A DNA stretch of 64,000 bases from Haliclystus octoradiatus (lineage: Eukaryota > Cnidaria > Staurozoa > Stauromedusae > Haliclystidae): assembly GCA_916610825.1 (NCBI GenBank), contig OU744448.1, positions 33,999,993 to 34,063,992 of the forward strand, in the 5' to 3' direction. Below the pieces are notes generated by a model. That model worked only from the letters and a program-made list of their open reading frames with translations. It did not search any database and was not told where the DNA came from. A program made the position numbers and the translations under genes. This document shows positions 24,264 through 35,263 of the stretch, one piece after another (the first letter of the stretch is position 1; the number at the start of each line of letters is the position of its first letter).

Positions 24264-24419
24264 TTTTTCATCGTCAGCAATTGATCATGTGCTGTTGTTC
24301 GTATTAGCTCTATCGTCTAAATGTAGTACCGTTGTTTTATTTTGATTGGTATGACTCAAATTTGACTTTCTAGTCAGGATTAAATAGAAATTTTTAATTT
24401 GTGGATATTATGGATATAT

Positions 24420-25300
24420 ATGCCAGAGGTGACTTGTGGTTTTGCGAAGCATGCGATTTACCCGCGAAGCCAACTTCGCTGATGCGCAAACGGCGGTCCT
24501 GTTCAAAATTAAGGACGTAGGATGGTTGGCTTATGATGCGCTGGAAAAGTGCTATTTAAATGGGTGCCTCAGCCTATATCTATTTCAATATGTTCAATAT
24601 AATTTCACTTGGAAAAAATTATTAAAATATCGAAAGGTTTGAGAAAATTTCTTAGTCTGTCTTGAAGTAAAAAGTCTGACTTGAATAATTAGTAGAGGAA
24701 ATATAGTATACCTGTTGAAGGTTGCTCATTCAACATTCATGCAATAAATATTCATGCATTATGCAATCAAGAGTAAATTACATGCAAGCGATGCAGCATT
24801 ATAATCTTGCTTGCGTCGGTACGTGGGTTCAGCGCATGCGCACAGCTTATTTAATATCTAATGAGACTGAATGTAACTAGCGTGTTCTTTGTTAGTAGTG
24901 TTTGGAGATCAGACTGTTTCATATAAAATTATAAATGTAGACAATTGGAATACGTATATATTCAAATATTTGTAAAAAGAACTTATGAGTTATTATTACA
25001 GTTATTGAATATAAATACGACTCTTCTTTTGGTATGATAAACTGATGTTCTTTAAATCAAATGCATAGTTCATAAATTGTAATAAATCGGAGGCTCCAAT
25101 ACACATGTACGTTTATATTACATCAAGGTCACTAGGGAAAAGCTAGGCTAGCATGTAGACAATGCCACAAAGAAGAACGCATTATTTAAAATCAACATAA
25201 GTGGTATCTAGTTCAGCGTGATTCGGGATTAAAATACGATCAAATAGCATATGATTTCATCCGAGGCGGTAGAGGCGATGCTTGTAAAGGCAATTTAATA
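24420..25300 (+). repeat. Duplicated intergenic block, copy 2
   Basis: Collinear with 14880-15905 (see that entry). An open frame at 24436-24642 is within this block and does not correspond to a conserved frame in the other copy, so it is not called as a gene. Confidence 0.65.
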
Positions 25301-25728
25301 ATAATTTTATTCAGAAAATCTTAAGCTATAATATTCAGTTACACATTCTATTCATTTGAGAATTCTTCTATGCCTCCTCCTTACAGTAATCACAACTATA
25401 AGATATTAGCAACTCGATTTTATTTAAAGCAAAGATTTCCAATTCAAAATTATATAAAATGCGTCCTTTGTTTCACTGGTTTTATTTATGCTGTTCGGGG
25501 AGTACAGTATGTGTAGTTTTAGCATGGTCACTGTTATGCCATAATTACATCAATAATTCCAGGTTTTCCTGTGAATTTATATAAACACTATGAATTTGTG
25601 AATCATATATTTAGACGATGGATAAAAATCCAACTGCATGTAGTTTTATTTTTAACATAACATAATTGTTTAAATATGTACACGTTGCATACTCATGTGA
25701 TCGATGTGTATATATTGCAATATAATAA

Positions 25729-26012
25729 CAAAATTTATGTTTATCTAATAGCAGATAATATAGGGCTCTATGTCTTCATTTGACAGAGCTTTAAATAATA
25801 ATAATATATGCATGGCGAAAGAGTCAAAGAATACACATTCTTTACTGTTACTCAAGTTTCACGCTTTTCACAGCGATCTTCAGACAGATTTTTTACTCTT
25901 CAGACAGATTGAGTAAAAAATCTGTCTGAAGATCGCTGTGAAAAGCGTGAAACTTGAGTAACAGTAAAGAATGTGTATTCTTTGACTCTTTCGCCATATA
26001 TTATATTATTAT
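25729..26012. mobile_element. Hairpin element with a perfect 85-bp inverted repeat
   Basis: Arms 25814-25898 and 25911-25995 are perfect inverted copies around a 12-bp spacer (TTCAGACAGATT). The insert is bracketed by TATATTGCAATATAATAA at 25711-25728 and 26013-26030. The related promoter relic at 17390 has a single copy of that AT-rich target and no insert, which is an empty-site comparison. Related arms occur at about 211-290 and 57600-59500. Confidence 0.75.
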
Positions 26013-26034
26013 TATATTGCAATATAATAATAAT

Positions 26035-26421
26035 TTATCGAATTATTCTTTATTTACATTACTTAAGCAGTGTGTAACTTAGCATGTGTGATGAACGTTC
26101 ACACCCTTGTTAACAATCTAACTTCTTCCTCTCGTTAACAAAATGAAAAACAACCTCTCAATTGTAATCAGATAAAAGGATTTTGAATCAACTCAAATCT
26201 ATTGTCTTGCATAAAACGTTTGATTGTTATTTATCAAAAATATCAAATTTATTACAAAGGGAATTAAAAGAAACAAGAGTGTGCAACAATAACAATAATA
26301 CAATAACAAAAATGTATTGTTTTATAGAATAAAATTTTGAAAATAAAATATGTTATTAAGGATGTGTGATCAGCATCGGAGAGTTGATATCCGAAGAAGA
26401 TTCAAATAAATATCAAAAAAG
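26035..26421 (+). promoter_or_regulatory. Peptide gene 3 promoter (TATA segment missing) and 5' UTR exon
   Basis: Has GTGTAACTTAGCATGTGTGA, ACGTTCACACCCTTGTTAAC, then directly CTAACTTCTTCCTCTCG. About 40 bp that hold the TATAAAG box in the relic (17505) and in gene 2 are absent. The 5' UTR exon ends GAAGAAGATTCAAATA...AAAAAG at 26421 with donor GTATGTG. Confidence 0.6.
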
Positions 26422-26660
26422 GTATGTGAAATGTGTGGTATTTATGTGAAAACAACAGTTGGTATTTATGTTTGACTTTCTGATGATAGATTACAGCTAC
26501 TGTTGCTCTGTATTACTGCTACATTAATTTCAACGATATTTGATAGATTGAAAATTCACGTTTCGTTTCAATGAAGACAGCTCTTTCATTTTGCATACTA
26601 CTAAGTGCTTGGGCATGTGATTTTTAAGATATTTATTCTATATTCAATTATTGTTTTTAG

Positions 26661-28987
26661 ATGAAATTAACATTACTATTTGTATTGCTCTTTGGAATTG
26701 CTCTTGCCATTGGTATGTTTATTTATTTAAACTAAAAGATTATTCAAAAGTAATGTTGCTGTTCTACTGTTTGTGAAAATAACATTCGATAAACTGATTA
26801 AATGCATTTCACGATTTTTCCGAATCTTTGTTTGGCTGGGTGTTGGACATAAGGGATAAAGACAATTAGTTTTCATTACTTTTCATTTTTAGAAGAATCA
26901 ATTATATTACTTCGACATTGCACTAGATAGACGAAGTTATATTGCTATATACATCGTGGATTTCTTTAGCGTATATGATTCCTGGAAGAGAAAGATTCAG
27001 AATCGGTGTTCAACTTCATACACTATTAACTACTTATAAGCAACATGTTTATATCTACTAATTTCCAATTATAGAACCAATTGAGGAATTTAATCTATAA
27101 GTAATTTTGATTCCTGTTCTTAAATTTGGATTTAGGTTCTTTCCGTGATGAAGATGAACGAGATCACGGTAAATTTTAATTTGCTCATTCTAATAAACAG
27201 TATAGGCTAGTCCAAAAAATGAAAGTTTGAAAGTTGAATTGAATTCTCGATTTCATTTTTCCAAATGGGTAAAAATATAATATCAGACTTTCAAATTCCA
27301 TGTTAATAGATCTGAGATTGTTTCAAAGTCAACATTCCAACTTTCATTCTTCTTTGACAAGTCTAATATACATTTTTGCATCTAACAGCATTTTATTTAC
27401 CTTCGTAAAATATGAAACGAAGAGAGCAGAACAGGTAAAACTGATGATATAATGGTCATACAGTAGTCATAAAGTCTAAATGAGTATCATCTTCGATACT
27501 TCCTCTTTGTATACGGGTATCCTTAGTAGAATTTTGCCAGCAACCCAAAATACCCAAGCGAATATATAGTTCCTGACTGTTTGCATTTTTTTTTTTTTTT
27601 TTTTGGTTTTTTATTTTTCCACAAACCGGGTAAGCTTGCAACTTTTTTTCACTGGGGTGGTTGGTTAATTTGTTAGTATTTTTTGAAGCTTGTGTGCATT
27701 TTATCGCCGGATGCCCTTCCTGACGCCAACCTATAGTGCTATGGTCAGGGATTGAACCCGAGACCATGCGGGGCATGGTCCAACGCCCTAGCCACTACAC
27801 CAATGCCGCAATTAACAATTAGAAGTCCCATTTTGGTACTTATCTATTTTGAGCTCCTCTCAACAAGGGGATGGCACATCATAAAGATTATCGGCATCAC
27901 AGCTGGCAACAGAACATTTTACAGCGGAATTCAAACACACATAGTGCAATAGGCATATCTACTTGTATACAGCATAAATACAAGTACTACAGTTTGTTTG
28001 AATATATCGCGTTTACTTTGATGCAAATAAGAGCTGTGTGCGTGAATATCACAAATAACTACAAATGCTTGAATAGACCTATAGTACATTTATAGATTTC
28101 AAAATTCGAACTATTGTGCATTTTTCTTATGTATTTCCTCAGATGAACATGAAGACAATGAAGATGAAGAAATAGCTGTGCAAGGTACTTGACTATTTCG
28201 TAAATGTTAATTACATAACGATATAGATATAGGATGTAGTATTTTGTATAGTTAGCTGCATAGTATATAGGTTTACTTTCATATTTTATAGTCAATAATG
28301 TAGATACTGATTTTAAATGTTTCATAAGTGATTTTTCCAAAGGTTTGTTTAGAATAATAAAGACCCTAAAAGTTAAAAAAATTCGATCATACATCATGGA
28401 CATCATGACATTTGCAATAATGTATACTTGCTTTGAATCTTATGTACATCTCTGTTTTTTTGAAAGTTAACTTTCTGCTGATCACTATTGTTATCCTTTC
28501 CCTGACTGTGGTCTTACTAAAACGTTAAAGCTTTTATTTATTAAGGAAGAAGCGACAATCAATCATTAGTTTTTAATGTAATGTATGTTGAAAGTACATT
28601 GATAGAGCAATTTGAAAAAGTAAGATTCACTGAAAAACAACAAGCAACCAAATTGCTAGAAATACGCCACATGCCTGAAATTTAATCGTTTGAAGCCTAT
28701 TCGTTTACTTACAATCAAAACATTAGACTTTGAGTTACCGGATTATATATTGATATTTTAAGGGAATATTCCCATGATCATATTATTTCTACTGATGTCC
28801 ATCATTGTTACGTAAAAGTATTGTGATTACATTGACATTGATTCCCATTTATTGCTTCTTGTTATTAGATGAAGAGAGAGAAGATCCAAAGCCATTATTT
28901 TGGCGTCGTCGCCGTCGTCGTCGTAGCAGCCGCCACCGCCGCCGCCGATTTACAGTTAGATTCAACTGGCCTGTTGGTCGCAAATAA
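26661..28987 (+). CDS. Arg-rich peptide gene 3
   Basis: Exons 26661-26712, 27136-27168, 28143-28184 and 28869-28987, all introns phase 1, encode 81 aa. The signal peptide is MKLTLLFVLLFGIALAI; acidic blocks are FRDEDERDH and EHEDNEDEE. The last exon begins DEEREDPKPLFW and continues with a seven-Arg run, an SSRH spacer, a four-Arg run, and a more hydrophobic end finishing VGRK, a potential amidation/processing site. In all the tail has 14 Arg. AATAAA (28983-28988) overlaps the stop codon; the sequence aligning to this end in gene 1 is 3' UTR, so the C-terminal extension probably arose by a deletion that brought UTR into frame. A SINE sits in intron 2. Confidence 0.8.
27585..27808 (-). mobile_element. 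tRNA-derived SINE, copy 2, in intron 2 of gene 3
   Basis: On the minus strand, the A-box-like GTGTAGTGGCTAGGGCG and B-box GGGTTCAATCCC are followed by GGAAGGGCATCCGGC and an A-rich tail (T-run 27588-27604 on the plus strand). The orthologous intron positions of genes 1 (about 12785) and 2 (about 22465) lack it, so it inserted after the genes duplicated. The open frame 27456-27776 is a by-product. Confidence 0.85.
28450..28675 (+). promoter_or_regulatory. Conserved block in intron 3 of gene 3
   Basis: Third copy of the intron-3 block, with GAAAGTTAACTTTC and GACTGTGGTCTTAC intact and a few more substitutions than between genes 1 and 2. Confidence 0.5.
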
Positions 28988-29099
28988 ATACATAATTTCA
29001 TCGTTAGCAATTGATTATGTGCAGTTGTTTGTATTAGTTCTTTTGTCTAAATGTAGTTTCTCTAAATATATATTGATCATTATGACTCTCGTGTGACTA

Positions 29100-30022
29100 A
29101 TATTGCTCTTCCTAGCAGGATGCAGTCGAAAATATAACGAAATATTGTCAATTTTGTCCCTTTTATTGCTGTCATGTGACTTAAATTTTATAATTAAGAA
29201 ATTATTAATATGGATATTGTATATACATTTGCATTTGATTATGGAGTGAAAACACGAATCTAATACGTTCAATTCAGGCAGAATATCGTTCCAGTTACCA
29301 AAATCTGTTGTCATTAATCGCGAGGCAATATATGTCACTAATCGCGAGGCAATATATGTGATTTACATATATGCATATCGATTTTCATTGTGAATTCACA
29401 ATTCGATGCGTCTTCCATACATATCATGCATATTATGTTTCTACAAGTATTCGCTAATTTAAAGAATATGAAATTTGTAGCAGCGTAATTTATTATTTTA
29501 TTAAGATCAACTTTTCGATCACTTCAATACAGAGATCATTTTCAAGATAACTAAAAATTTACAAATATTTATATCTATACAACAATATCAAAGCAATCAC
29601 AGTCAAAAGTATATCATAGAAGCTTCTGTTAAATACTCGTTAATTGTGATTGACTATTATTATTGTTCATTATAGAGAGAAACAACATTACTGTGGCAAC
29701 CTAGTGCATAGATATGTTTAGGGAGTAGCAATATGTAAAAATAAAATAATATCATTTACAGACAGAATATTTTGATCTATCCGACAGTTATCACGCCAAA
29801 AGTAATAACTAATACGATTTTTCTACTTTTTCATTGAAGCATTTTTGAACATATCTATGGAATATTTGGCTTATCAGTAAAATAAGTTAGTGTTCTATGT
29901 GGATGATCAAGCAAGCCCAGATCAAACTTATGTTGTGAACATTTTTAAAGTTGATTGAATTTTGAAAAATTTGGGGCTAGGGGCTAGGGAAACACTTCAC
30001 AAAATGTAATACGAAAAACGTG
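29100..30022. other. No gene recognised
   Basis: AT-rich spacer. A 20-bp sequence (TCACTAATCGCGAGGCAATA and similar) occurs twice in tandem near 29314 and 29335. Nothing else stands out. Confidence 0.4.
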
Positions 30023-30025
30023 TAA

Positions 30026-30122
30026 AGCCCCGGCCAAATGACTTTTTATTTCGCCAACATTGTTGAATTCAACAAAATCCGATGAATGTTGGCGAAATAA
30101 AAAAAGTCATTTGGCCAGGGCT
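30026..30122. mobile_element. Short palindromic MITE (97 bp), PIF/Harbinger type
   Basis: AGCCCCGGCCAAATGACTTT at the left and its inverted form at the right, flanked by TAA (30023-30025 and 30123-30125). Almost the whole element is one hairpin around a GTTGAATTCAAC centre. It belongs to the same family as 14226-14734. Confidence 0.8.
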
Positions 30123-30139
30123 TAAACCTGCTTGATCTT

Positions 30140-30680
30140 CTGCCAACCAGTGTAATCAATGCTTGGTCAGGACTGACCACATCGTAATCAATCTTTTGAT
30201 ATTATTATGATAGGGATAAGGACGTGATTTGAGTTTGAGGGTGCCAGGGAAATATCACTTTCATCGTGGAATATTATTATTCTCTTCGGATTTAATTTGA
30301 TCAGTTAAATAAATGCCTGATTGGAGCTGATCACATCCTCATTAATCATTTGATATGAAAATGTGAGGAATTGGGTGTAGTTTAGTTAAGGGAAGCAAGG
30401 GTACTTTTGGCTGTAATCTTGTACATTGTAACGTGAATGTTTTCTCTGATCTTTAGATCAATTAGCTATGGCCTGACTAGTACTGATAACATCGTGATCA
30501 ATCATGTGACATAAACATTTAAGGATTTGGACGTGGTGAAGAGGAATCGGCAGCAAAAGAGACACGATAAATTAAGCCTAAAAACGAGAATATTTCAAGC
30601 CTTGGTTGTAATTTGATAAGCAATTAAAATGCCTGATGACATCGTGATCAAATTTTTGACAATGCCGTGTATGAAAGTTT
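30140..30680. repeat. Degenerate tandem repeat, about 155-bp period, four units
   Basis: Each unit contains a form of GCCTGA..GA-TGATCACATC followed by TAATCAAT--TTTGACAT, near 30160, 30320, 30480 and 30630. Units are heavily diverged. No coding potential seen. Confidence 0.5.
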
Positions 30681-30699
30681 AATATATTCAAACAAACTT

Positions 30700-33030
30700 T
30701 TCAAGGGTCATTATTCTCATTCAACAATATACTTGAATATATTTATTTGATTGCGATGAAACTTTCCAGGGAATCTAAGATAAAATAAACAATCATAATT
30801 TGACGCGGACACGGACAGATTAAAGAGTATCGAAGTGCTAGCTCACAAATAGTTATTCCATTACATTCAATGAATAACAGATCAACAATGGAACATATGA
30901 TCAAAAACATGAATTCAAATGTTTTTTGAGGCATGAAAACGCATCTGTAATCACGCCAGACTTGAAAACACGGAGCGGTCAATGCAGTTTAATTGATCCG
31001 ATTTCGACTATACTCGATATTTCAAAATACTCTATTTCGGTCAATTTTTGTTTTGACATGTTGGTCGATTACTAATTTCATATATTTAGAGAATAATTAA
31101 TAAACTTAACTTATTAAGCCTAAAAATTTCATTGAAACAATCATATGGTTAATCAATTCTCCCAAAATATTGATATTTACAAACAGAGCTCAAATTTGAA
31201 TTTACTCAAAATCCCCTCAAAACAAAATAGTTAGCATTTGAATACACTCGAAAGGTCAACTTCATTTTGAATCATTTCGTGGAATACTGTTAAATATTAA
31301 TTGCATTTGAATATTGGACGGTTTGCGTGTATTCTCTAGTATATTTAGATACAAGGAAGTAAAAATGTCCCCGAAAGCGTGTTGAAAGCGTGTTGTATGA
31401 TTATTTGAGTTTTCCTCAATTCGTACTGTCTCATTGATTTGCTTCCTCAATTGGATTACAATATTAGCCGCGCATATTGAAAGAAAAGGAGAGGAATTAT
31501 TCTGAAGTATGACGAGAAGCATCATATCACCTACGCACAGATCTAGAGATAAACAAAGGACTTTCATTAATAGCTGTTAAAACAATTGATAACCGTGGGA
31601 TTTATTGTTATGCCACACAAACATATCTAATACGGAAACGCTCAGAATGAAAAGAAAACTATATTGGGCATTTATAGCTTAGAATTTTTGAGGAGGAAGA
31701 TAAACGAACAAAGATCATAGTAATAAAATAGTGCCTTCAACAAAAATGTAAAATTGTTTTAATATTGTTTTTATAGATCATGAAACTTAATTTGTGATGA
31801 TAGTTAGCCGCCCCAAAAGCAGTCACAACAATAAAGTAAACAAATTAAACAGACACTAATTTCAATAATTATAAACTCAGTAATAATTTCAGTTTTGTAG
31901 TGGTCTGTGGTAATTATATGTGTGATATGTACAGAATAAGTTCCGTGTTCGTTTGCGTAGGTAGGCCTACGTATAGATAGTTTACTACTGTGTTAAATGA
32001 ATTGTAGTCAACATCAAATAATATATGTTGTTCTATTGTAATAGAAATACAATCAATTAAACTATATAGAAGAAATCAATAATCAAGTGAATTATATATG
32101 GAATAATGAAACACTGCATGTTTTTCATTATTTAGTATAATTTTCTGATGATTGCGTAAGCATGAAACCGTTAACAACACTTATGAATGTATAATGTTTG
32201 ACTCCTTGTATTGTAGATATATATCATATGCATAATAATATATCTACTTGATCAAGTGGCTGCTCTGACACGTGTTTCGTCCTGCCAGTCAAGGGATTTA
32301 TCAGAGACCTTTCTGATGTCCTAGCTTGTCAGGCACCGCACATGAAGTCCCGCTAACTAATTGTAGAGATGATGAAAACTTCAGTGTATATCGGTGCTAT
32401 ATATATCTGTTGTTGATAATGTATCTCTTTTTAATTAAAAATTGGTAAATGAAAATATCAGCCAATGAAGTGAAATTAATTGAATTTAATTGAAATTAAG
32501 TTAAACTGTCTCTACTGATCTACATCATTATGTAGCCATATTATTTATATTTGTGTACGTTTATTTAAATCATGCAGTGATATGACATTTGCCCAGAAAT
32601 CGTATATAATCGTTCAGTAATCGTATAATTTGCATAGTAATCGCATGCCTTTTCCTATCTCTTCATAGTTTGGATAAAGTTGCTTACAAGATGTGCCTTA
32701 ATAATTTTAAAAATGCCCCAGTTTTCTACCAACTTTTGAACATTAAATTTTAGAAAAATAAGCAGTCTCAAAATAAGTTCCGTCTTCACATCCTACGCAG
32801 TAATATATTACATATAAGCCTTTCTCATTGTTTGCTTTATTGTAAGTATCGAAGTTCAGTAGCTGCTATCAATTGTTCATAAAGTGAAAAGTATTGAATG
32901 TTGACTATACATTGAATTTGTTATGACTATTAATAGCCCACATCCACACCAACATGACTAATCATATACTTTCGATAGTATTCTATTGTTCGGTATTCAT
33001 CACTACCGCATTCATATACTTATAGAATCA
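30700..33030. other. No gene recognised
   Basis: AT-rich spacer before peptide gene 4. Around 32210-32350 there is a CACGTGTTTCGTCCTGCCAG and AAGGGATTTATCAGAGACC segment that looks like part of a hairpin-type repeat. The short open frames here have no splice, signal or domain support. Confidence 0.4.
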
Positions 33031-33044
33031 TTATCGTCTGTTAA

Positions 33045-33177
33045 CTAACAATTGTTCATAATAGTACTTATTGTTGTCATAGAATTAAATTTTTGTATAA
33101 ATTGTGAAATTGGAAATATTGTAGACATTGAACATTTTGGTACTAAACTGTCAAGTTTATCTGGATTGGAAATCGAG
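33045..33177 (+). promoter_or_regulatory. Possible 5' UTR exon of peptide gene 4
   Basis: A GATTGGAAATCGAG end followed by GTAGGT (donor at 33178) lies 390 bp before the acceptor at the ATG of gene 4, matching the gene plan of genes 0-3. Sequence similarity to their 5' UTR exons is weak, and the promoter blocks of genes 1-3 are not recognisable, so this is tentative. Confidence 0.35.
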
Positions 33178-33566
33178 GTAGGTTGCAAATTAAATTATAT
33201 ACTAACTAAATATATAGGCCATCACAGCCTGTTTTATAATCTAGCTTATATTTAAAAAAATAAAATATATATAATTAAATGAGATAACAAAACTATTAAA
33301 GGCATATGATAGTACTGTTAATCCCTTTACCCCAATACTTATTTCATTTCCACAAATAAATTATCGAGGCATATTCTAATCAAGAACCATTAGGCCACAT
33401 TATAAATTGATTTTTTAGTTGTTCTATATGCTTGTGTTTGCTAAATACTGTATAAAATGTATGTGTGTGTGTGGATATGACTACTATCATTATACTGCAT
33501 ACATCTATCTCATGAACAGTTTTGAATCTATTTGATAAATTTGAATTTGTATATTTTTTTACATAG

Positions 33567-35235
33567 ATGAAGCTCACTTTACTTATTGTTTTGCTCTTTG
33601 GAGCTGCCCTTGCTATGGCAGGTAAGTTGACTAATTACATAACGATTTGTCATTATTATTTTGCTGTTGTTTTATTAGTCAACACTTGACATGCGAATAC
33701 AGGGAAAACCAACCCTTCAACTTATTTTACCATCCTTTAAAAATGATTATATACTGATTACAAAGACCATAAATTTGAGCTTAAGTAGATTTTGGCTTTT
33801 TCTATCTAAAATTTCAAAAGCATACATGCTACTAATGTTCTCTAAAACCTACTTTTGTCGGTAATATTCCTATTGATAAAGATGTCATTGATTAAAAGCT
33901 GTTTTAAGTTAAAAAATTTCCTATTATACACACTTTATAAAGTAAATATTTTTTTGTGGTATCAATTTACATCTTTTTAATTATATATCTTCCCAATTAT
34001 TTTAGAACCTATAATGAATGATGATCTTGAAGATGATCATGAAGATAATGACGATGGCGGTAAGTTTGATATATATAAGATGTTCTTAACTTTTTTACGA
34101 TTTGAGCCATATATATATCTATTCGTGTAGTGGTTAGAGCGTTGGATCTCGTCCTGCAGACTCTTTGGTCAATCTCTTAAAGCAATATTGGTCAGGAAGG
34201 GCATCTGACCATTAATCTGGCACACGCTACAAATAACTAATCAACTAGCCAACCATTTGGGTGAAAAGCTCTACTATGGCTTATACACGGTTTCTGGTTA
34301 AATTATAAATCGAAACATATTATAGAAGTCCTCTGATATTATTGTCAATTTGTTCCTAACTCTTAATGAGAGACTTGAATTCATATCTAGGATAGTTGCA
34401 TTTTACTATTATTGCTAGAACACCCGGCTAGAACACCGGAATATGATCCTTATGAACTTTGATGTAGCAGTAACGTTAAAATAGTCAAGACTTACTATAT
34501 CATGTAGGGATAACCACAGTTCACTATTGTTGTTTGATGTTTATATATTGAAACTGGTTGCAATTAATAACAGAACATAATTAGCTGCAATAAGCTCTTA
34601 AATATTTGAAATTTTTGTCATTTCCACTATTTAAACTTCGGTACAACGAAATGACATTTTGGTAGATTTTAATTGATGTCTGATTTGCTTGAAGGTGATG
34701 AAGAAAACGACGAAGAAAACAGCCCAGACGAAGAAGAACTTTCCGCCTTAGCAGAACAAGGTAAATAACTAACATATCATATGCTTAAAATAAAGCTGAA
34801 GATGGCCCGTTTTGACAGGAAAATGTACTTGGATTTGTTAAAAACTCCGAAGCTTCTGCTATTTGTTTTACTGTATATAGACTTTTGTAACAAGATTACT
34901 TACAAGATTTACAAGATTCTTAGTGCCTATCGTCCCAATGGTCAACTTTCCCCTTAACAACATTAATTTGTAATTGATATTGTGAATAAGTCAGTTCATA
35001 CACGAAGTTATTGTAAAAAAGGAGCATATGACATTGAATACCATGAAGCAATGATAAATTTTAATTTCAAATTTTAGATGAAAGTGCTGATCCTAAACCA
35101 TTCCTTTGGCGTCGTCGTACTCTCTTCCGTCGCCGACTTATCCGTCGCCGAATTATCAGACGCAGAACCTTAATCTTCAGAAGAAGACTTCTCAGACGAA
35201 GAATATTCTGGCGTCGTCGACGATCTGGAAAATAG
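33567..35235 (+). CDS. Arg-rich peptide gene 4 (long, repetitive Arg tail)
   Basis: Exons 33567-33621, 34006-34059, 34695-34760 and 35078-35235, all introns phase 1, encode 110 aa. Signal peptide MKLTLLIVLLFGAALAMA; two long acidic exons (DDLEDDHEDNDD; DEENDEENSPDEEE). The last exon starts ESADPKPFLW and continues as seven Arg triplets or quadruplets separated by 2-4 hydrophobic residues (patterns RRRLI, RRRII, RRRLL), 22 Arg in 44 residues, ending SGK, a potential amidation site. It is the most diverged family member, with longer exons. AATAAA is at 35258. Other possible functions for such a tail include nucleic-acid or matrix binding, but the signal peptide and acidic pro-part argue for a secreted precursor. 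Confidence 0.82.
34120..34320 (+). mobile_element. tRNA-derived SINE, degraded copy 3, in intron 2 of gene 4
   Basis: Begins GTGTAGTGGTTAGAGCGTTG (A-box region), with GGTCAGGAAGGGCATCTGAC and an ACGGTTTCTGGTTAAATTAT end, in the same order as the copies at 16.9 and 27.6 kb. The B box is poorly preserved. Confidence 0.6.
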
Positions 35236-35257
35236 ATGTGATTTCACAACACAATAC

Positions 35258-35263
35258 AATAAA
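35258..35263 (+). terminator. Poly(A) signal of peptide gene 4
   Basis: AATAAA 23 bp after the TAG stop. Confidence 0.65.

Noticed and set aside
28869-29096. Alternative frame of the gene 3 last exon (Val/Ala-rich)
   Set aside because: Shadow of the Arg codon repeats; the phase from exon 3 and the DPKP motif select the Arg frame.
33052-33255. 67-aa open frame with a hydrophobic start upstream of gene 4
   Set aside because: Better explained as the 5' UTR exon with donor at 33178; no mature-peptide features.
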